Assembly: GCA_963933195.1 (NCBI GenBank)
Contig: CAWVUS010000245.1
Coordinates: forward strand, 1-8,188
Reading direction: 5' to 3'
Length of the DNA stretch: 8,188 bases
Origin: UBA8437 sp963933195
Lineage (GTDB): Bacteria; Planctomycetota; Planctomycetia; Planctomycetales; Planctomycetaceae
Shown here: one piece after another, positions 1 to 5,108 of the stretch
How the letters are laid out: every line of letters starts with the position of its first letter
Position numbering within the stretch: the stretch's first letter is position 1
The notes under the pieces: generated by a model
Database searches by the model: none
What the model was told of the DNA's origin: nothing
Seen by the model: the letters and a program-made list of their open reading frames with translations, nothing else
Program-made: the position numbers and the translations under genes

Positions 1-431
1 CGTTGCTCGGCGGCTGTCATGGTGGACCGGACCGGAAGTACACCGTGGTCACCACGCGTGCCACGCCCGCCAAACCAACGCATCCGGTGCTCAATGGCAT
101 CCAGCCGTTCCAGGTCAAGGACGAGTTCTATTACCGCCTGAAATTCGTCGGCGACGGCTCGAAAATCACCCCCCTGCTGAAAGTGCCCATCAACGGCACG
201 CCCGAGACCGTTTCCTGGGCCTGGAGTCGCCCCGACGGGGGACGAAGTTTTGGGTTCAGCGGCCTGCACTTCCACGAGAACTGGAAAAAGACCGAGTACC
301 GCCGGCTGGTCATCCAGGGCATCCTCTGGACACTCAAAAGACCGATTCCCCAGGTCGGTGTCACAGTCCCCATCCAGCCCGGTGACCTCAAACTCACACG
401 CCCCAAAACACCGAAATCTGGCAAGGAGTAG
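1..431 (+). CDS. ThuA-like domain protein, C-terminal part (5' end outside window)
   Basis: The open frame enters from the left edge (first full codon at 3, a leucine TTG that need not be a start) and ends at TAG 429-431, giving 142 visible residues. The block SWAWSRPDGGRSFGFSGLHF, followed by HENW and then YRRLVIQGILWTLKRPIP, matches the C-terminal part of ThuA-type (trehalose-utilisation-like) domains. These have a glutamine-amidotransferase-like fold and occur in many paralogues in Planctomycetota. Before it, HPVLNGIQPFQVKDEFYY corresponds to the usual ThuA segment 'HPIT.GL..F...DE.Y'. The biochemical role of ThuA domains is poorly defined; links to sugar or glycan breakdown are by association only. 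The last 20 or so residues (PGDLKLTRPKTPKSGKE) look like a disordered basic tail. The N-terminal half, any signal peptide and any fused domain lie outside the window. Family call fairly sure; function not. Confidence 0.78.
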   Translation, partial: LLGGCHGGPDRKYTVVTTRATPAKPTHPVLNGIQPFQVKDEFYYRLKFVGDGSKITPLLKVPINGTPETVSWAWSRPDGGRSFGFSGLHFHENWKKTEYRRLVIQGILWTLKRPIPQVGVTVPIQPGDLKLTRPKTPKSGKE

Positions 432-456
432 GATCGCGTCCCGATCGAATTTTTTT
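432..456 (+). terminator. Likely intrinsic terminator after the ThuA gene
   Basis: Directly after the TAG stop, GATCG (432-436) and CGATC (442-446) can pair around the 5-nt loop CGTCC. Three bases later come seven consecutive T (450-456). The stem is short (5 bp), so this is a weak rho-independent terminator, but its place at the gene end and the T run both fit. The T run touches the -35 element of the next gene's promoter. Confidence 0.45.
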
Positions 457-457
457 C

Positions 458-485
458 TTGCCCTCCAACGGTCCGCGTTTACAAT
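458..485 (+). promoter_or_regulatory. Sigma-70-like promoter of the acyl-CoA dehydrogenase gene
   Basis: TTGCCC (458-463, four of six matches to TTGACA) lies 16 bp before TACAAT (480-485, five of six to TATAAT). Transcription would start near 491-493, giving a leader of about 30 nt that contains the strong ribosome site at 510-515. This geometry supports the ATG at 522 as start, because the ATG at 501 would have only a few leader bases and no ribosome site. Read by eye only; no transcript data. Confidence 0.5.
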
Positions 486-509
486 GCGCGACTAGACACG
501 ATGTTCGAC

Positions 510-515
510 AGGAGG
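510..515 (+). promoter_or_regulatory. Shine-Dalgarno that decides the start of the dehydrogenase
   Basis: AGGAGG (followed by T, so AGGAGGT) ends six bases before ATG 522-524, close to the ideal spacing. It lies inside the longer reading that would begin at ATG 501, which has no such site. It is the clearest ribosome site in the window. Confidence 0.8.
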
Positions 516-521
516 TCGTCG

Positions 522-1541
522 ATGTCAGCCACCGAAAAAGAGACCGTTCCACCCACACGGGTTGTCGTACTGGGCGCGGGCACCATGGGTGCCGGGATTG
601 CTCAATGCCTGGCCGATCACGGTCACGAGGTGACTCTCACCGATGTCGACCCCAGTGCACTCCAACGAGCTCTTCAACGGATCGCCACCAGTCGCACGAC
701 ACTCGAGACTGCCGGATTGCAGTCCAGCGACGTCTCGAACGACGGTGAACGGCGATTGACCACCTCCACCAACCTGGAAACATCGGTCAGCCAGGCCGAC
801 CTGGTCATTGAAGCCGTACCGGAAAACATCGAGCTCAAATGTGAGGTTTTTGCGACACTCGATCGGCTCGCTCCTCCTCACGCGGCGCTGGTCTCCAACA
901 CCTCTGGCCTCTCGATCACCACCCTGGCCCGGGCGACCGGCCGGCCCGAACAAGTCGCCGGCTTCCACTGGTGGAACCCGGCCGAGTTGGTGCCCCTGGT
1001 CGAGGTCACCTCCGGAGAACAAACCGATCCTCAACTGATCCAACAGCTGCTGGACCTGGCCGTCGCGGTCGGCAAGCAACCGATTCACGTCCGGCGTGAT
1101 GTCCCGGGATTCGTTGGAAACCGGCTCCAGTTCGCGGTTTTCCGCGAGGCGCTGCACCTCATCCAGGAAGGAGTCGTCAGTCCCGAGGATCTCGACCGGG
1201 CCATGACCGGAGGCCCCGGATTTCGATGGGGATTCCTCGGGCCACTGCAGGCGGCGGATTTTGGAGGGCTGGACGTCTTTCACAGCATCGCCAGCTATCT
1301 CTGGCAAGACCTCGGTGATGCAACCACGCCTCCAGCGGTACTGTGCGATCAACTTGCCGCCGGCCGGCTGGGAACCAAGACCGGCAGTGGCTTCTACGAC
1401 TACTCGCCCGAGGACCTGGCCCGGCTGACCGAACGCCGAGACCGTTTCCTGCTGGGTCTCAAGCAACTCGTCGACGCCACCGGCCCCACTGGCAGCGACA
1501 CGGTGGGCACTCCGGTCGCGGACAACCAGAAGGTGGCCTGA
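522..1541 (+). CDS. 3-hydroxyacyl-CoA dehydrogenase family protein (NAD-binding and C-terminal domains)
   Basis: A 339-residue stand-alone enzyme predicted to oxidise an L-3-hydroxyacyl-CoA (or a related 3-hydroxy acid) with NAD+. The Rossmann loop GAGTMG is at residues 18-23, with acidic D41 after the second strand, which favours NAD over NADP. Catalytic residues align by spacing with the human enzyme: S128 in SNTSG, H149 in GFHWWNP and E161 in LVEV (the His-Glu gap of 12 equals H158/E170), and N200 in PGFVGNRL. The C-terminal 3HCDH domain shows REALHLIQEG, then GPLQAADFGGLD, and ends with GSGFYDY at 288-294. There is no fused hydratase domain, so it is of the short PaaH/Hbd type. HWWNPAELVPLVEV differs from the usual HFFNPVPVMKLVEV and recalls relatives acting on hydroxy acids other than simple acyl-CoAs, so the substrate is open. 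It is transcribed alone and converges on the reductase gene. Start chosen by AGGAGG; ATG 501 would add seven residues. Confidence 0.88.
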   Translation: MSATEKETVPPTRVVVLGAGTMGAGIAQCLADHGHEVTLTDVDPSALQRALQRIATSRTTLETAGLQSSDVSNDGERRLTTSTNLETSVSQADLVIEAVPENIELKCEVFATLDRLAPPHAALVSNTSGLSITTLARATGRPEQVAGFHWWNPAELVPLVEVTSGEQTDPQLIQQLLDLAVAVGKQPIHVRRDVPGFVGNRLQFAVFREALHLIQEGVVSPEDLDRAMTGGPGFRWGFLGPLQAADFGGLDVFHSIASYLWQDLGDATTPPAVLCDQLAAGRLGTKTGSGFYDYSPEDLARLTERRDRFLLGLKQLVDATGPTGSDTVGTPVADNQKVA

Positions 1542-1571
1542 GGTGGGCGTTGAGTGGGGGCCACGCCAGCA

Positions 1572-1587
1572 GCAAACCTAGGTTTGC
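1572..1587. repeat. 16-bp perfect palindrome between convergent genes
   Basis: GCAAACCTAGGTTTGC reads the same on both strands and has no spacer. It lies 30 bp after the dehydrogenase stop and contains the TAG stop of the - strand reductase (1578-1580). As RNA, a stem of about six pairs with the central CUAG as loop could form from either direction. No T run follows on either side, so a classical intrinsic terminator is not shown. A bidirectional 3'-end hairpin or a protein site are both possible. Confidence 0.5.
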
Positions 1588-2498
1588 CCGGTCCATTCCT
1601 CGCCCGCATCGTCCACCGCTTCCTCGAATGCGGTTCGGATCCGAGCGATCGCTTCCTCGGGCAACGGCCCGCGGGAGGCGGCTTCAATATTGGCGAGTAC
1701 ATGATCAGGATTTGTCGTACCGATAATTGCGGTGTGGACATCGCACGACAATGTGAACCGCAAGGCCACTTCGGCCCAGTCCGATTCCTCGAACCCAATG
1801 TCCTGGGGCCCAAACGCCATCAACGCCAGCCGTTCGGTGTAGGTTTCGGCATAACGAGCATAAAAACCCGGCTGGTCATTGAGGTCCTTCCAGGCAGCGT
1901 TGGCGATTGGTCGCTTGGCCATCACGCCAACTCCAAATTCCGCGGCGGTGGGCAAGACCTCGTCGATATTCACTTGATCGCACAGGTTGACTGACGTCTG
2001 GATCACGCTGACGTCGTCCAGGCACGCCGCGTAGGCCCCTGTCCGATTGTCCCCGGAATATCCCACGAAACGGACCTTGCCGGCATCCCGGGCACGAACC
2101 AGTGCACCCAGCGCCTCACCCTGTTCCAGTACCTCACGGTCACAGGTGTGCAGGAGCATCACGTCAAGATAATCAGTCCGCAATCGAGCCAGCGACCTGT
2201 CGACAGTCGCGGTAATCACCTCGGCAGACCACGGTGATCCCGGCACATCGTCAAAAGCCTGGCCACACTTCGAGACCAACACGAATTCGTCTCGCCGGCC
2301 CCCGATCGACTGCCCGATCGCCTCTTCTGAACCGCGATAACCGGCGGCGGTATCGATCAGGTTGACGCCGTGATCCAGCAAGAGGCTCAGTACGCCATCG
2401 ACTGCGCGTTGCCCGGTCTCGAGCACCCCGATTGGTGCTCCGCCAAACCCCAGTACCGACACGTCCAGACCGGTTCGACCAAACGTCCTTGTCTCCAT
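1578..2498 (-). CDS. Aldo/keto reductase
   Basis: A 306-residue cytoplasmic NAD(P)H-dependent oxidoreductase of the aldo/keto reductase superfamily (TIM barrel), interconverting a carbonyl and an alcohol. The N-terminus GRTGLDVSVLGFGGAPIG is the usual first-strand signature. The full catalytic tetrad is visible: D49 and Y54 in NLIDTAAGY, K77 in LVSKCG and H117 in LLHTCD. IIGTTNPDHVLANIEAA near the C-terminus matches the conserved segment that helps hold the cofactor phosphate. The length is normal and there are no gaps. The true substrate cannot be read from the sequence; the general form is that of sugar or aldehyde reductases annotated only to superfamily. The start ATG has AGGGG (2507-2511, - strand) eight bases upstream. 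The gene begins 24 nt after the stop of the secreted-protein gene on the same strand, so the two are probably co-transcribed, although no functional link is obvious. Confidence 0.9.
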   Translation of the reverse strand: METRTFGRTGLDVSVLGFGGAPIGVLETGQRAVDGVLSLLLDHGVNLIDTAAGYRGSEEAIGQSIGGRRDEFVLVSKCGQAFDDVPGSPWSAEVITATVDRSLARLRTDYLDVMLLHTCDREVLEQGEALGALVRARDAGKVRFVGYSGDNRTGAYAACLDDVSVIQTSVNLCDQVNIDEVLPTAAEFGVGVMAKRPIANAAWKDLNDQPGFYARYAETYTERLALMAFGPQDIGFEESDWAEVALRFTLSCDVHTAIIGTTNPDHVLANIEAASRGPLPEEAIARIRTAFEEAVDDAGEEWTGQT

Positions 2499-2522
2499 CG
2501 ATTCGGCCCCTGCCCCTCGGCA

Positions 2523-4745
2523 CTACTCAAAGACGATACTCAGCCAACCGTCGTTCGCCTCGACACGAGTCACCGAGAGATTGATCGGATCAGCGTCCTC
2601 GCGTGTCACGTTGAAGTGACGATCGATCATTCGATTCTTCAGCGCCGCGGTCAGTTTCTTGCGAACGACTCCCGCCCGGACGATCTGTTTCGCCCGGCTC
2701 TTGGGCCGTGACACCGCCGAGACCTTGACCGAACCGCGAGCGACAGCCACATTCTCACCGTCGATCCGAACGCCAAACGGCATTGTCACAACCTGTGCCG
2801 GAATGTCCTCCTTGCCCGTCTCCTGCTTCAAACCGGCACGGATGATCAACTTCAACTGGCCTTCAGCAATTCGGACCCGAATCGGGTCGTCAGCCGCAAA
2901 GATCAACGTCGTTGGCCCATTGTCGTCACTAGCTTTCGCCTCGGACTTGAAGTGAAATTCGCGACCCAGGAATGTCGAAACTGTCTTCTCGAACTCCGCT
3001 TTGACAGCATCCTCGGTCATCGTCTTGCCAGCCAGGTTCATCCGATCCAGGGCGTTGTTGATAGCCGACTCGTGGAGATGCACCACCAGCCCCTTCTTGG
3101 AAACGACTGCCGGATTGGGCATTCCACCGGCCAACTCCCCCGAGCCCATCAATTGGCTTGAGACACGAAGTTCGGTGTCCGTCGAGGTGATACTACGACC
3201 GGCGGGAGCCAGATTGAGTTCGTCGAGTGGGCCGTTGACATGCTTGGCCAGGTCGTCGGTTGCCTTCTTGAACTGCTTGTCCACTTCGCCGTTGAATTCC
3301 GGCGCCACGTCCGCCGCAACTTTCTGGGCAGCAATCTGTTCGCTTCTCGGCGTGAGCTTGATCGCCTTCTTGCGGGCAATCCGCCGGACCAGCGAACTTT
3401 TCGCCGTAACATCGACGATCGTGTTGTTGGCATCAACAGCCACCTCGGCAGGCTTGGTCGTGAAGCGATCGCCGTCAAAGTGCACCAGCTTGGTCGCGCT
3501 GAAAGTGTGTTCACCGTGCGTGAAAATGCTGGCTCCTCTCTTGTCGGCACGCGTGTCAGTGATCGTCTTGCCCTCGAGCACCATGTTGAAACGGGCACCC
3601 TGCTGGCTGGGCAGCAGATCAATTCCGACTCTCGCCGTCGTGGTCGAATCGCCACTGACCTGGGCTTCGAGGATCACGTCACGCACGGGTTTTTTCTTGA
3701 CCCGTGTCTGCGCCACGTACCGGGCCAGCAACTGCTCGCTGGCGACGACCCGCAGGTTGTATCCCAGGTAATGTGGGCGAAGAGCTTCACCAAGTTGCTC
3801 GTACTGTGACCTGGAAATGCCCCGGATTGCCATCAAAGCCTTCCGGGCACGAGTGGCAGCGGTTCGCGATGAGGTCTCCTCGTAACTGTCGATCGCAGCA
3901 GCCAGGGTCACCAGGTGAGGCCGCAACGCCGAGCGGATCTTGTCATCCAGCGGCTTGGCCGGCGGCTTGGGAGCCGCCTTCGGCTTGCCGGCCACCGCCA
4001 GGTAAGCGGCCAGGCCGGTCTCGACTGCTGCAAATTGTGGTTCCTCGAGAAACTTGATCTGGGCGGCGTTGCCCAGGTTGTCCTTGGTTTGGAGAGTTTT
4101 GAGCACCGCACGCAGGGTGTTCAGGTCTCGCTTGGCAGGAGTTTCCTTCTGCACAGCGACGGTCAACTCGTTGAGACTGAGAAAGTCTATCCAGGTGGCA
4201 CCGGTATCAAACGACTTCAGATAGGCATTCAGGGCCGTCACCGATCCAGCCAACTTCTCACGCGGCGAACCAGCCGCCGCCTTCGACGTGGCTGATTTGG
4301 TGGAAATCGTCACCGCGTCCAGCAAGGCCTCAGCCAGGCCCACGCGTCGAGCCAATCGACCATGCAGCGTCACCAGGTCTTGGACAACCGGCTTGTTGTT
4401 CGGCTGCTGGATTCCACCACGAATCAGCCGGATCTGCGCCTTGAGTTCCTCGATGACTCGACGCTGACCAACGACGTCCAACGACTTGTCCGAATGCAAT
4501 TTTTCGACCAGCGTCGACACTTTTGTCCGCACTGGAGCCCACTTGCCGGTCAACGCCTCAAATGACTCCTCGTTCAGGTCGTAGGGAGCTTCGGCCGGCA
4601 ACAACCCGACCAACCCGGGATTCGACCCCGCGGGCTTGGCCTGGGCCAACACATCGGGAACCGACAAAGCCAAGACCATCAGAGCCGTCAGCGAACCAAT
4701 GGCAGCAGACAACCGGAGGACTGAAACGCGGCGAGAAATGGTCAT
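2523..4745 (-). CDS. Large secreted protein of unknown function (planctomycete-type hypothetical)
   Basis: I recognise no named domain. Counted from ATG 4745 it has 740 residues. A signal peptide is clear: basic start MTISRRVSVLRLS, hydrophobic stretch about 13-29, and a VLA-Q cleavage site after residue 34, so it is exported. Residues about 50-250 look largely helical and charged, then a Pro/Ala/Lys hinge (254-265, PKAAPKPPAK), then more helix to about 350. The rest alternates predicted beta strands with basic helical stretches, including VRDVILEAQVSGDSTTTARV, a VHLHESAINN motif (555-564) and a final strand-rich region ending LSIVFE. No second membrane segment, lipobox, cysteine-rich part or catalytic motif is seen. 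A longer reading from ATG 4853 (776 residues, with AAAGGG eight bases upstream) is possible; I prefer 4745 because it gives a normal signal-peptide length, though it lacks a clear ribosome site. The aldo/keto reductase follows 24 nt downstream. A structural or binding role in the envelope is only a guess. Confidence 0.8.
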   Translation of the reverse strand: MTISRRVSVLRLSAAIGSLTALMVLALSVPDVLAQAKPAGSNPGLVGLLPAEAPYDLNEESFEALTGKWAPVRTKVSTLVEKLHSDKSLDVVGQRRVIEELKAQIRLIRGGIQQPNNKPVVQDLVTLHGRLARRVGLAEALLDAVTISTKSATSKAAAGSPREKLAGSVTALNAYLKSFDTGATWIDFLSLNELTVAVQKETPAKRDLNTLRAVLKTLQTKDNLGNAAQIKFLEEPQFAAVETGLAAYLAVAGKPKAAPKPPAKPLDDKIRSALRPHLVTLAAAIDSYEETSSRTAATRARKALMAIRGISRSQYEQLGEALRPHYLGYNLRVVASEQLLARYVAQTRVKKKPVRDVILEAQVSGDSTTTARVGIDLLPSQQGARFNMVLEGKTITDTRADKRGASIFTHGEHTFSATKLVHFDGDRFTTKPAEVAVDANNTIVDVTAKSSLVRRIARKKAIKLTPRSEQIAAQKVAADVAPEFNGEVDKQFKKATDDLAKHVNGPLDELNLAPAGRSITSTDTELRVSSQLMGSGELAGGMPNPAVVSKKGLVVHLHESAINNALDRMNLAGKTMTEDAVKAEFEKTVSTFLGREFHFKSEAKASDDNGPTTLIFAADDPIRVRIAEGQLKLIIRAGLKQETGKEDIPAQVVTMPFGVRIDGENVAVARGSVKVSAVSRPKSRAKQIVRAGVVRKKLTAALKNRMIDRHFNVTREDADPINLSVTRVEANDGWLSIVFE

Positions 4746-4933
4746 GGAACGTGCCACCGAATTTGAGGATGACTTGTGTCTGGATTCAGCCCTGGCATTC
4801 AGGACGTTGGTAACAGTAGCCCACCGAGGAGATATCGATCGCAGAGGTCCCACCGGTGGTAACCCTTTCGACTCTTATCGACAGCGTTACCACGTTTTTC
4901 GACCAAAACCCATATCACTCTCCGATAAATTCA

Positions 4934-4954
4934 CTCAACCCCTCTTTGGGTGAG
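4934..4954 (+). repeat. Hairpin-forming inverted repeat in the divergent spacer
   Basis: CTCAACCC (4934-4941) pairs with GGGTGAG (4948-4954) with one bulged A at 4938 and the 6-nt loop CTCTTT, giving seven base pairs. No T run follows. It lies upstream of both divergent genes, so it could be an operator or an element of an early transcript; nothing identifies a regulator. Confidence 0.35.
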
Positions 4955-4997
4955 ACGAAAGGTTATGTCGACAAGGTCACCTGTTTCTTACGCAATC

Positions 4998-5042
4998 TGA
5001 CCCACCATAACAATCCCAGCAATTGCCCTTCTTTGACCCACC
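4998..5042 (+). repeat. 9-bp direct repeat TGACCCACC, two copies
   Basis: Exact copies of TGACCCACC lie at 4998-5006 and 5034-5042, offset by 36 bp, upstream of the helicase gene. Repeated short blocks in a divergent spacer can be binding sites for one regulator on one face of the helix, but two copies are weak evidence. Confidence 0.35.
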
Positions 5043-5061
5043 CCCCCAAATTGGTCAATAT
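5033..5061 (+). promoter_or_regulatory. Weak candidate promoter or operator before the helicase gene
   Basis: TTGACC (5033-5038) is a five-of-six match to a -35 element and is followed after 17 bp by CAATAT (5056-5061), a poor -10 match (three of six). The same TTGACC forms an inverted repeat with GGTCAA (5053-5058), so the segment could be an operator instead of, or as well as, a promoter. The helicase start is 47 bp further on. Confidence 0.28.
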
Positions 5062-5108
5062 GACTCTTTCGGGCCTGCCGGGACACTCCCACAACGCCCC
5101 AGCCACGG

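Larger units (their letters stand above)
4746..5108. promoter_or_regulatory. Divergent spacer between the secreted-protein gene and the helicase gene
   Basis: This stretch of 363 bp (255 bp if the secreted protein starts at 4853) holds no convincing gene and must carry the promoters for both directions. It is visibly richer in A and T than the genes around it between 4861 and 5070. It contains a hairpin, a 9-bp direct repeat and an inverted repeat, listed separately. It also has AACCCTTTCG (4861-4870) facing CGAAAGGTT (4956-4964), an inverted pair that matches apart from one extra C. No promoter here is as clear as the one at 458-485. Confidence 0.5.

Noticed and set aside
501..521. Earlier ATG as start of the dehydrogenase
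   Set aside because: No ribosome site precedes it, it would lie only about ten bases after the predicted transcript start, and AGGAGG inside it points to ATG 522.
525..1466. 313-codon open frame on the - strand opposite the dehydrogenase gene
   Set aside because: It mirrors a gene with full catalytic motifs, its translation has no recognisable motif and is rich in Gly, Arg and Gln, as expected for an antisense shadow in GC-rich coding DNA.
3001..3771. 256-codon open frame on the + strand opposite the secreted-protein gene
   Set aside because: The translation is Ser/Arg/Leu-rich without motifs and lacks a ribosome site. The - strand frame is three times longer and has a signal peptide.
4875..4883. 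TTATCGACA, one mismatch from the DnaA box TTATCCACA
   Set aside because: A single imperfect box with no cluster, no AT-rich unwinding element and no dnaA, dnaN or gidA neighbours does not support an origin.
5039..5047. C-rich run as a possible G-quadruplex on the - strand
   Set aside because: Only one long run and one short run of C are present; four spaced runs are needed.
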